Source: Chloroflexota bacterium (lineage in GTDB: Bacteria > Chloroflexota > Anaerolineae > B4-G1). From it: DNA of 8,459 nt. Positions 1 through 6,627 of this stretch are shown piece after piece (the first letter of the stretch is position 1; each line of letters starts with the position of its first letter). A program made the position numbers and the translations under genes. The DNA lies in assembly GCA_024232355.1 (NCBI GenBank), contig JAAEPW010000704.1, forward strand, positions 1 through 8,459. Direction: 5' to 3'. The notes beneath the pieces were generated by a model. It searched no databases, had not been told where the DNA came from, and worked only from the letters and a program-made list of their open reading frames with translations.

Positions 1-82
1 GGACCGCCCCCAGTTTCCCCGGACAGGCAGCTCCGTCAGCCGATCTGTAACCATAACCCTAGATCCGTTACACTTTCACGAA

Positions 83-114
83 CCGACTCCAGTTACCCCG
101 GTGACTGGAGTCGG
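83..114 (+). terminator. Perfect inverted repeat, possible terminator
   Basis: Bases 83-93 (CCGACTCCAGT) are the exact reverse complement of 104-114, with a 10-base loop that can close further by A-T and C-G pairs. On the plus strand the stem is followed by a T-rich stretch (TATTTGTTT), so it could terminate a plus-strand transcript entering from the left of the window. The minus-strand side has no T-run. No gene ending is visible to its left, so the terminator role is inferred; the inverted repeat is seen directly. Confidence 0.4.
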
Positions 115-1285
115 TATTTGTTTGGACACGGATTTTGTCGCTTTGCTTGAAGAGACATGTAAGGGCATTGTCACTTGCATACGCCGCAATTACGCAAGTG
201 TCAATGGCGATTGCCCTCGCACATATGCTTTGCTCCCTAATTCGGCAATGACGGGATCACACAAGTGCATCAATGGTCTGCGATGCAGTTGGCAATCACC
301 ATATATGCTGTGGGATGGGCAAGGGGCAGGGCTGACGATGTCTCTTAGGGTGCAAGTTGCGGTCACCCTGAAAGACTGATTGGATTGCCCTCGTTACTCC
401 ACTGACCACCCCTCCCCGCGCCTTGCACCCTAATTCAGCATCAACGGGTGTCTCAATGGCTTGTGATATAATCCACAGCCCTTCTACGTATCTTGGGACG
501 ACATGTCTAGGCATTGTCACTTAGGGTGCAAGCGGCGACCAGCCTGAAAGACTCAGTGAATTGGCCGTGGTATCTCATTGACCCTCTGTGCCTTGCACCC
601 TAACTCTTATCAGGGAGATTATCCAAGCGCATCAATGGCCTGTGGTGTAATCAATAGTCCGCCTGCGTATCTTGGGACGACATGTCTGGGCTTTGTCTCT
701 TAGGGTGCAAGTGGTGGTCACCCTAAAAGACTGATTGGATTATCTTTGTTATCCCTCAGACCATACCACCCCGTGCCTTGCACCCTAAGTCGGCATCAAC
801 GGGATCACCCGGGCGTCTCGATGGTCTGTGCCGTAATCAACAGTCCACCTGCGCATCTTGAAAGGACATGTCTGGGCTGGGCATTGTCACTTGGGGTGCA
901 AGCGACGTTTACTCTGTAAGATACATTGGACTGGATGCGACGCGTCGTTGATTACCTCACCCCGCGTCTTGCACCCCAAGTCGAATCAAGGGGATTACCC
1001 AAGCGCATCACTGGTCTGTGATGTAATCAGTAGTTCGCTTGCGTATCTTGGAAAGACATGTCTAGGCATTGTCTCTTAGGGTGCAATCGGCGGTCACCCT
1101 GAAAGAATCATTGGGCTGGATGCGACGCCCCGTTGATTACCCCACCCCGCGCCTTGCACCCTAACTCGGATCAAGGAGATCATCCAAGCACATCAATGGC
1201 TTGTGATGTAATCCACAGCCCTTCTACGTATCATGAAAAGACATGTCTGGGCATTGTTACTTTGGGAGCAAACAATGTTCTGGGT

Positions 1286-1535
1286 CTGTCATTTTTTTGT
1301 GGTCTGCTGAAACATAACTCCTGTGACACACTGAACACATCCAAAACCGATCAATGCTTGTCAGGACGTTAATAAGGATGAACCATTGTCCTCACATACT
1401 TTGGCGAGTCGAAGGTCAAGCAATCCCTTAGGCATATCGTGGATGGGCGAGGGTGGCGGCGGCAGTTAGGGAGCAATCGTCGTTTACTCTGGGATGATCG
1501 TTGATCTGACTGATCACGGCCTCCCGACAACCGCC
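1286..1535. repeat. Copy 1 of a dispersed element interrupting the tandem array
   Basis: The array rhythm breaks here: the step from 1152 to 1732 is about three units long, but the middle does not match the usual unit. The core 1311-1387 aligns without gaps to 5530-5606 with 6 mismatches in 77 bases. Similarity resumes around 1444-1475 (matching 5654-5685) and again at CCCGACAACCGCC (1523-1535 and 5731-5743). No open frame with protein character runs through it. It is best described as a second repeat family nested in the array; whether it is or was mobile cannot be told from two copies. Confidence 0.75.
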
Positions 1536-2392
1536 ACATCCTTGCGCCCCCACAACTATGCGGGCGATGATCGTTGACCTGGACACGTCAATGGCCTGTG
1601 ATGTAATCAACAGTCCTCCTGCATATCTTGGGGCGACATGTCTGGGCATTGTCTCTTAGGGTGCAAGTGGTGGTCACCTCGAAAGAATCAGTGGACTGAC
1701 CGCGGTATCTCACTGACTCCCCCACCCTGCGCCTTGCACCCTAAGTCGGATCAACGGGATCACCTGAGTGTCTCGATGGTCTGTGCCGTAATCAACAGTC
1801 CACCTGCATATCTTGGGATGACATGTCGGGGTATTGTCACTTGGGGTGCAATCGGCGACCAGCCTGAAAGAATCAGCGAACTGACCGCGGTATCCCACTG
1901 ATCGCCCCACCCCGCGCCGTGCACCCTAACTCTTATCAGGGAGATTATTCAAGCGCATCAATGGCTTGTGACGTAATCAACAGCCCGTCTGAATATCTTG
2001 GAAAGACATGTCGGGGTATTGTTACTTGGGGTGCAAGCGACGACCGGCCTAAAAGAATCATTGGACTGGATGCGACGTCCCGTTGATTACCACACCCCGT
2101 GCCTTGCACCCTAACTCAGCATCAATGGGATCACCCAAGTGGATCAATGGCCTGTGATGTAATCAACAGCCCTTCTACGTATCTTGGCAAGACATGTCGG
2201 GGCATTGTCACTTGGGGTGCAACGTCGTTTACCCTGAAAGAATTAGTGAACTGACCGCGGTGTCTCACTGCTCGTCCCACCCTGCGCCTTGCACCCTAAG
2301 TTGGATCGACAGGATCACCCGAGTGTATCAATGGCCTGTAACGTAATCAACAGTCCTCCTGCATATCTTGGGACGACATGTCGGGGCCTTGG

Positions 2393-2656
2393 TCTCTTAG
2401 GGTGCAAGTGATGGTCACCCTGAAAGATATATTGGACTGGATGCGACGCCTCGTTGATTACCTCGCCCCATGCCTTGCACCCTAATTCGGCATCAATGGT
2501 ATGTGCCGTAATCAACAGCTCACCTGCGCATCTTGGCAAGACATGTCGGGGCATTGTCTCTTAGGGTGCAAACGGTGTTCGCCCTGAAAGACTTGTTGGG
2601 CTGACCGCGGTATCTCACTGACTCCCCCACCCCGTGCCTTGCACCCTAATTCGGCA
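2393..2656. repeat. Segmental duplication inside the array, copy 1
   Basis: These 264 bases match 2929-3192 without gaps at an offset of exactly 536 bases, with about 10 mismatches. That is far closer than other units are to each other. The segment holds the GGATGCGAC-type variant of the inter-arm spacer followed by one of the two shortened 164-bp units. It shows a recent multi-unit expansion by unequal exchange or slippage. Confidence 0.85.
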
Positions 2657-2928
2657 TCAATGGGATCACCCAATCGCATCACTGATCTATGACGTAATCA
2701 ACAGTCCGCCTTCGTATCTTGGGACGACATGTCGGGGCATTGGTCTCTTAGGGTGCAAGTGGCGGTCACCCTGAAAGAACCAGTGAACTGACCGCGGTAT
2801 CTCATTGACTCGCCCACCCCGTGCCTTGCACCCTAACTCGGATCAAGGAGATCATCCAAGCGCATCACTGGCCTGTGGTGTAATCAACAGCCCGTCTGAA
2901 TATCTTGGAAAGACATGTCGGGGCATTA

Positions 2929-3192
2929 TCTCTTAGGGTGCAAGTGATGGTCACCCTGAAAGATATATTGGACTGGATGCGACACCTCGTTGATTACCTC
3001 GTCCCATGCCTTGCACCCTAATTTGGCATCAATGGTATGTGCCGTAATCAACAGCTCACCTGCGCATCTTGGCAGGACATGTCGGGGCATTGTCTCTTAG
3101 GGTGCAAACGGTGTTCGCCCTGAAAGACTTGTTGGACTGACCGCGGTATCTCACTGACTCCCCCATCCTGCACCTTGCACCCTAGTTCGGCA
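2929..3192. repeat. Segmental duplication inside the array, copy 2
   Basis: Second copy of the 264-bp block at 2393-2656, also containing the GGATGCGAC-type spacer and a shortened 164-bp unit. Four of the roughly ten differences cluster near 3167-3172, just before the last array arm, so the right end has started to drift. Confidence 0.85.
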
Positions 3193-3230
3193 TCGGCAGG
3201 ATTAGATTATCCAAGTATATCGGCGATCTG

Positions 3231-3262
3231 CGCTGTAGGTGACAATCACCACGCATACAGCG
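3231..3262. other. Bulged hairpin at the right end of the repeat array
   Basis: CGCTGTA (3231-3237) pairs with TACAGCG (3256-3262), and directly inside it GGTGA (3238-3242) pairs with TCACC (3246-3250) over a CAA loop, leaving a 5-base one-sided bulge. A related but decayed sequence lies near the left end of the array at about 278-322, suggesting edge units of the same subtype. It lies about 150 bases beyond the RT stop codon on the minus strand but has no T-run there, so I do not call it a terminator. Nothing else is recognisable between 3263 and 3413. Confidence 0.55.
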
Positions 3263-3413
3263 GATGGGCGAGGCTATCCGGCTGCAAGGCAGTAAGGGGG
3301 GAAATGTGATAACGGAAAGGAGCATCGAGGATAAATCGCCAGTCACGGCCAAGGGAGGTGGACGGTGCGAGTGAGGGCAGCAACAGGCGAAACCAACCTC
3401 ACCTTTTTCGGTT

Positions 3414-4325
3414 CTACTCTCTAAGCGATTGGACGAACCCTTCATACCCACACAACTGGGCGGCAGCAACTGGGTCTTTTCTTTGCCTGCGCAAGCGTGC
3501 CATCTCACGCTTGATCCTAGAGTTGGGATGCAAGCGGCCATCGCGACCCAGCATAATGCCTGTGATGCAAGGTGTGTCACCCCGGCGCGCGCGCCACACC
3601 CGCCAGCCCTTGGCCGGGTTTAGCCAATAGTCATATGCCATCAGTTCAGATCTCACCTTGGCCTCCACACCGGATGGCACGTCGCCAACGGCCCAGGAAA
3701 AGGTGATATCGTCGCCGTAGCGGGTGTACGTTCCCCCAGAACGGCGAATGAACGTGGCTAGTGTCTCGTCCAATGGGACGTTGACCAAATTGCTGAGAGC
3801 AGGGCTGGTGGGTGCGCCCTGGGGCAATGCCCCTCGAAAGATACACAGACCCGTCAGGATCGAGGCCGCAGTGCCGTCCCAGCTCTGTGCTTGGAAAAAG
3901 TTCTCCACGCGACGAGCGCGGGTATTGTCGAAAAAGTCCGTGATGTCTGCCGTGACGACGACGGCCTGTCCCAAGTGCTGGCGCGCATTGTCGGCCACCG
4001 ACATCCCTCGCCGGAAGCCCGTCGCCGCCGGATGTACTGGCAGTTGGTCCAGGTATCCACGCAGCAACGAGCGTTGCAGCGCCTTCAAGTCGGGCGATGG
4101 GGCATAGATACGCCGCTGGCTGCCATCCCGTTTCGCGCGACGGAACGGCCGATAATGGTAGCGTCCTTCTGGCCGCCTCGGCGCGCCAAAGCCCAACAGT
4201 GCGGTAGGAGATACCTCCAGCAGGCCACCAAGACGCCACACGTCGTCAGAGACCATGTCGTCCGCTGGTGCTCGGGGGACGAATAGGCGACGCGCCCAAT
4301 GGGTCAAAATGGTGACGGCAGACAC
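3414..4325 (-). CDS. Retron-like reverse transcriptase
   Basis: A 303-residue RNA-directed DNA polymerase, a normal length for a retron RT, with no fused extra domain. Motifs in order: KRDGSQRRIYAPSPDLKALQ (residues 65-84), the fingers block; GFRRG (103-107); NARQH (113-117), matching the retron NAxxH signature; TADITDFF (125-132), with the first catalytic Asp at 127; LPQGAPTSP (167-175); YTRYGDDITFS (200-210), with the catalytic pair D205-D206 in a YGDD rather than the commoner YADD box; and CITGI (253-257), a variant of the retron VTG motif. The GTG start at 4323-4325 is chosen because GAAGGA lies 8 bases upstream and because it sits 4 bases after the SPFH stop codon. Met24 lacks a ribosome binding site. 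The QGxxxSP motif argues against a DGR-type RT, which normally has a GxxxSQ form. RT identity is near certain; retron class is likely; its RNA template is not identified. Confidence 0.93.
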   Translation of the reverse strand: MSAVTILTHWARRLFVPRAPADDMVSDDVWRLGGLLEVSPTALLGFGAPRRPEGRYHYRPFRRAKRDGSQRRIYAPSPDLKALQRSLLRGYLDQLPVHPAATGFRRGMSVADNARQHLGQAVVVTADITDFFDNTRARRVENFFQAQSWDGTAASILTGLCIFRGALPQGAPTSPALSNLVNVPLDETLATFIRRSGGTYTRYGDDITFSWAVGDVPSGVEAKVRSELMAYDYWLNPAKGWRVWRARRGDTPCITGIMLGRDGRLHPNSRIKREMARLRRQRKDPVAAAQLCGYEGFVQSLRE

Positions 4326-4329
4326 AGCC

Positions 4330-5040
4330 TCAATCCTTCTTCTCGCCTTTACCGCGAGTCAGCAGATTGTCCAATCCCGGTACGATCAACAGATTGCCGG
4401 CCTTGGACGCCAATGTTACCAGCGCCTCCAGTTCTTGCAACTGCATAATGATGGGATTGTCGCGCATCATCTTGGCCGTGTTCGCCTTGGCACGCGCGGC
4501 GGCGGTTTCGTGACGAGCCGCAATCAGCGCAGCACGCCCGGCCCGGTCCGCCTCGACCTCCTTCAAAAAGACCCGCTGCACGCTGCCGGGAAGGATAATG
4601 TCCTTGACTCCTACCCGGTGGACTGTCACACCATATTTCTGGGCACGTGTGGCGATCTCTTCGTGCAAGCGGGTGCTCAAGGCTTCTCGTTCCGACAGCA
4701 GCTCCTCCACGGCACGGGTGCTGATGATCTCGCGCAATGCCAACTGCAAATCCTGATACAGATGATCGATGTAGCTTTCAACGGTATGCACGGCCAGCAG
4801 GGGATCGGTCACCGCGTATTGTGCCACGAGAGTCACGCGGACCGGCACTTTGTCGGTGGTGATCACCTCTTGTCCACTGATCGTCTGGCTGGTTTCACGC
4901 ATATTGACCTTGTGAATGTCCCGGTATTGCCAGGCCCACAGCCAGTAACGGCCTGGATCCAATAACTTGGCAAATCGTCCCTTCTCGTAGAGCAATCCGC
5001 GCTCGTATTCCCACACTTGAACCACTTGCGTTAGCACCAT
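4330..5040 (-). CDS. SPFH/band-7 (stomatin-like) domain protein
   Basis: A 236-residue member of the stomatin/prohibitin/flotillin superfamily, proteins that form membrane-associated ring or microdomain scaffolds. Seen: the family opening with V-x-E-x-x-x-G-x-x-x-x-G-x-x-x-x-x-L-x-P-G-R-Y (about residues 8-32); ETSQTISGQEVITTDKVPV (49-67), the characteristic strand pair; a YAVTDP turn (75-80); a long helical segment with REIISTRAVEELLSERE (103-119) and YGVTVHRVGVKDIILP (136-151); and an Ala/Arg/Glu-rich coiled-coil tail (about 155-195). Unlike typical slipins I see no N-terminal transmembrane segment, so it may be soluble or recruited to the membrane peripherally. It starts after a strong AAGGAGG and is followed 4 bases later by the RT, so the two are almost certainly one operon. 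SPFH proteins are not among the retron partners I know, which makes it a candidate effector or scaffold; that role is inference. Confidence 0.9.
   Translation of the reverse strand: MVLTQVVQVWEYERGLLYEKGRFAKLLDPGRYWLWAWQYRDIHKVNMRETSQTISGQEVITTDKVPVRVTLVAQYAVTDPLLAVHTVESYIDHLYQDLQLALREIISTRAVEELLSEREALSTRLHEEIATRAQKYGVTVHRVGVKDIILPGSVQRVFLKEVEADRAGRAALIAARHETAAARAKANTAKMMRDNPIIMQLQELEALVTLASKAGNLLIVPGLDNLLTRGKGEKKD
4334..4339 (-). promoter_or_regulatory. Ribosome binding site of the RT gene
   Basis: On the minus strand GAAGGA ends 8 bases before the GTG start of the RT. It lies inside the last codons of the SPFH gene, so translation of the two is probably coupled. It decides the GTG start over the internal ATG at 4254-4256. 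Confidence 0.65.
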
Positions 5041-5045
5041 ACGCG

Positions 5046-5052
5046 CCTCCTT
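5046..5052 (-). promoter_or_regulatory. Strong ribosome binding site of the SPFH gene
   Basis: Minus-strand AAGGAGG with a 5-base spacer to the ATG at 5038-5040. It fixes the start and implies efficient translation of the first gene of the SPFH-RT operon. Confidence 0.8.
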
Positions 5053-5529
5053 GCGGTTTCCATTTGTGACTATGGATCACTGTTTTTAGCTCTGACATTA
5101 TCGGCTCAGAGAACCGGTTGTTGGCAGGCCCTGCCGACTGGCTGTGTGGGACTATCATCAGGCGGGGGCGGGATTGAGGCCGGCCCTTTGGTGAGCGGGG
5201 CGCAGGTGCGCCATACATGGCCTCAGGTCCAACCGGTATCCTCCCGTCCGCAAGGCTTGATGCTAGTTGCCCTCCTGAGCAATAACCCAGGTTGGCGGAC
5301 AGACCTATCTGCAGGGCTGTCAGGTATAGTGCGGAGCACTATACCTAAAAGGTCGATCCCCTAGATGCGGTACACTCTGACCTACCGGGGAGCGCCGCGG
5401 GAGTATCGCTTCCATTATACTTGGGTTTCGCGCTTTGCAAAAGTTCATTTTCAGCACAAGCAAACGGGATGGCACAATTTTCTACTTTTGTCATTTCTGT
5501 GGCATGCCGATGATGAATTGGCAGGCAAA
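5053..5529. other. Intergenic region upstream of the SPFH-RT operon
   Basis: No credible gene. On the minus strand a GATAAT hexamer at 5097-5102 could be a -10 box for the operon, but no good -35 lies 16-18 bases upstream. Short symmetric sequences include AACCGGTT (5112-5119), an interrupted GGCAGG/CCTGCC palindrome (5123-5135) and the perfect hairpin at 5322-5346. In retrons the non-coding RNA usually lies directly upstream of the RT or the effector-RT operon, so this is the first place to look for one. I could not identify the a1/a2 arms or the branching guanosine with confidence. Confidence 0.5.
5322..5346. other. Perfect 11-bp hairpin with GGA loop
   Basis: AGGTATAGTGC (5322-5332) is the exact reverse complement of 5336-5346 across a 3-base loop. 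There is no T-run on the 3' side on either strand that would make a classical terminator, so an operator, an RNA hairpin or a palindromic repeat is more likely. Its core GTGCGGAGCAC recurs in the hairpin at 6663-6677, read there on the other strand. Confidence 0.6.
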
Positions 5530-5743
5530 AACATAACTCTTGTGACACACTGAACACATTCAAAACCGATCAATGCCCGTCAGGACGTTAATGCGGATGA
5601 ACCATTTCCCGTTCCGGAATTATTTCCGGAACGGGCGTCTGCCCTCACATGCTTGGGCGAGGGTGGCGGTGGCAGTTAGGGAGCACGTGCCGTTTGCCCT
5701 GTGCGAATCATTGGCCTGACTGGGCGTATTCCCGACAACCGCC
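5530..5743. repeat. Copy 2 of the dispersed element, direct orientation
   Basis: 5530-5606 matches 1311-1387 (6 mismatches in 77), and the match continues after an indel: 5654-5685 with 1444-1475, and 5731-5743 with 1523-1535. Weak similarity may start earlier, near 5488. The two copies are in the same orientation and lie on either side of the SPFH-RT operon. Relative to copy 1, this copy carries 34 extra bases between CCATT (ending 5606) and CCTCACAT (starting 5643); these hold the hairpin at 5608-5635. Confidence 0.75.
5608..5635. other. Perfect 10-bp hairpin present only in copy 2 of the dispersed element
   Basis: CCCGTTCCGG (5608-5617) pairs exactly with CCGGAACGGG (5626-5635) over an 8-base A/T-only loop. 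It lacks a downstream T-run on either strand. Because homologous flanks meet with only 2 bases between them in copy 1, the hairpin looks like a discrete insertion in copy 2, or a clean loss from copy 1. Confidence 0.65.
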
Positions 5744-5860
5744 CCACCCTAGTATGCACTGCAGCTATGTGGGCGTTGGACAGGTGACGGTCTCTACGCA
5801 TATCGTGGGGGGACAGGGGCTGGCGACGGCAGTTAGGGTGCAATCGCCGCTTGTTCTGCG
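5744..5860. repeat. Decayed units related to the tandem array
   Basis: Continuing from copy 2 of the dispersed element, this segment has a second GGCAGTTAGGGTGCAATCG arm (5829-5847). It corresponds to the TTAGGGTGCAAG arm of the main array, and is preceded by CTACGCATATCGTGG, as also found near 1431-1443. It shows that the array family extends to both sides of the SPFH-RT operon. The plus-strand open frame covering this stretch has no protein-like features and is not called. Confidence 0.55.
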
Positions 5861-5927
5861 AGAAGCATTGAACTGCTCTCATTCTTCCGTGACCGCTCCA
5901 GCCGGCATGTCTGCGGGGAGTTGTGAA

Positions 5928-6134
5928 TCAATCGCCGTTCGGGGAATATCGCCTCGGGCAGCCTGCACCCTGGCCTGCCTTGTGCCGCCAAAAGTAGGTT
6001 GTCTGGTTGCCATTGCGCCGTTTGCGTCTCTGCACCTCGCTGCCACAAGCGGGACAAGTGGCCGCCGGAGGGGCGTCTTTGCTGGCTGGTATCTGACGGT
6101 CATTTACTATTGCGTCGCGCATTATCCATCTCAC
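5928..6134 (-). CDS. Small zinc-ribbon-like protein, tentative
   Basis: A 68-residue frame from GTG (6132-6134), or 64 residues from the ATG at 6120-6122. The useful signal is C-P-A-C-G (residues 27-31), then the basic run RRKRRNG (36-42), YFWRHK (47-52) and CPRRYS (59-64). This gives possible metal ligands C27, C30, H51 and C59, an arrangement like short treble-clef or zinc-ribbon domains that bind nucleic acid. No strong ribosome binding site precedes either start. It lies on the same strand as, and downstream of, the DGR template, where a canonical DGR would carry an accessory gene or the RT, but it is not the four-helix accessory protein Avd. It could equally be a decayed fragment. I do not know its function. 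Confidence 0.4.
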   Translation of the reverse strand: MRWIMRDAIVNDRQIPASKDAPPAATCPACGSEVQRRKRRNGNQTTYFWRHKAGQGAGCPRRYSPNGD

Positions 6135-6261
6135 AAATCAACTTTGGGTTGGCTGCCTGCCACACATCCTGTAGAATTTTGGGGGCTCGTGGAAACACTT
6201 GGTTTCTGAGCTGTCTGGAAAACTCTGGCCATTGCCCGACACCTGTGGCAATCTATAAGGT

Positions 6262-6621
6262 TGCCCCGGCCCAGGGACGAAACCCAGGGGCCGGGGCAGT
6301 TGCTATATGCCCGAGCCGGCGGGCCCGCAGGCCCGCGACTGCGGCCAGGAGCTAGCCGCGCTTTCTCTCTTTGGTGCTTTATTCAAAGCACACTGCCTCG
6401 GCCGCCAAGCCAGTAGCCGGGCGACATTTCTGGCGGATTGCAAAGCCCTTGGGGAGAAATGAGCCACCACCACACGAAAACCGTTGTTGTCGTTGCGATT
6501 GTTCTGGGTGTTGTTGTTCCGATATGTGGAACGCGCGTTGTCATTGTTGTTTTCGAAGGAACCGCCGCGCAACACCCGGCAGCTTCCGGCTGCCCCCGCC
6601 ACCTGGCGTGAACCAGGCAGC
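6262..6621 (-). ncRNA. Probable DGR template RNA locus with flanking hairpins
   Basis: Inferred extent of the minus-strand RNA carrying the template repeat, from a putative start just after a TATAAT box to a strong GC-rich hairpin. On the 5' side, CCTGG/CCAGG (6602-6606 with 6613-6617) and GGCAGC/GCTGCC (6578-6583 with 6589-6594) form stem-loops, the second straddling the TR edge. On the 3' side there are three stems: GTGCTTT/AAAGCAC (6374-6380 with 6385-6391), GCGGGCC/GGCCCGC (6319-6325 with 6330-6336) and TGCCCCGGCCC with its complement (6262-6272 with 6288-6298). Structured flanks suit a DGR template RNA. The actual transcript ends are unknown. Confidence 0.5.
6454..6580 (-). repeat. DGR template repeat (TR)
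   Basis: These 127 bases align without gaps to the VR at 6799-6925. They differ at 15 positions (plus-strand 6460, 6485, 6488, 6493, 6494, 6500, 6512, 6515, 6518, 6525, 6539, 6545, 6547, 6548, 6551), and at every one the TR base on the coding strand is A. There is no mismatch at any G, C or T. Read in the target's frame the TR carries 12 Asn codons (AAC or AAT), the codons DGR templates favour because mutating their first two bases reaches many amino acids without making stops. The ends are invariant: 29 bases (6552-6580) on the coding 5' side and 24 bases (6461-6484) on the 3' side, the expected place for the initiation-of-mutagenic-homing sequence. The open frame through it is not a separate protein; it reflects its origin as a copy of the target's 3' end. 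Confidence 0.95.
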
Positions 6622-6627
6622 ACCCAG

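Larger units (their letters stand above)
150..3262. repeat. Array of ~185-bp imperfect tandem repeats with alternating 12-bp inverted arms
   Basis: This stretch of about 3.1 kb holds no credible gene. It consists of roughly 16 degenerate copies of one unit. The arm CCTTGCACCCTAA (or a close variant) starts at 421, 591, 776, 967, 1152, 1732, 1917, 2102, 2287, 2473, 2637, 2824, 3009 and 3173; the commonest spacing is 185-187, and two units are shortened to 164. Divergent copies lie near 228 and 1541. Between successive arms comes the inverse arm TTAGGGTGCAAG (for example 345-356, 521-532, 700-711, 1656-1667), so each unit can close a 12-bp stem over a loop of about 60-70 bases. Other constant blocks are an ATCTTGG...GACATGTC segment containing an 8-bp palindrome and a CACCCTGAAAG block. 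Short reading frames through it are repetitive, differ between copies and lack ribosome binding sites. I do not recognise the family. It could be a structured RNA array, a dispersed palindromic repeat cluster, or the remains of a mobile element. Confidence 0.9.

Noticed and set aside
101..2554. Many 60-90-residue open frames across the repeat array on both strands
   Set aside because: They follow the repeat unit, change frame between copies, have no ribosome binding sites and encode no recognisable domain.
150..3262. CRISPR array
   Set aside because: The sequence between arms is homologous from unit to unit, the arms alternate in orientation and no cas gene is present.
3231..3262. Terminator for the SPFH-RT operon
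   Set aside because: The stem is good but has no T-run on the minus strand and lies about 150 bases past the stop codon.
3182..3580. Minus-strand frame of 132 codons overlapping the RT end
   Set aside because: It starts inside the RT in another frame and ends in the repeat array, with no domain.
3414..4325. Calling this RT the DGR reverse transcriptase
   Set aside because: Position and strand would suit it, but QGAPTSP, NARQH and the ITG motif fit retrons rather than DGR RTs; kept as an open question.
4255..4965. Plus-strand frame of 236 codons
   Set aside because: It is the antisense shadow of the SPFH gene and the RT start.
5345..5563. Small frames on both strands just right of the 11-bp hairpin
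   Set aside because: No recognisable motif or ribosome binding site, and both run into the dispersed repeat element.
5649..6209. Plus-strand frame of 186 codons
   Set aside because: It crosses decayed repeat units and the antisense of the zinc-ribbon-like frame, and shows no protein-like pattern.
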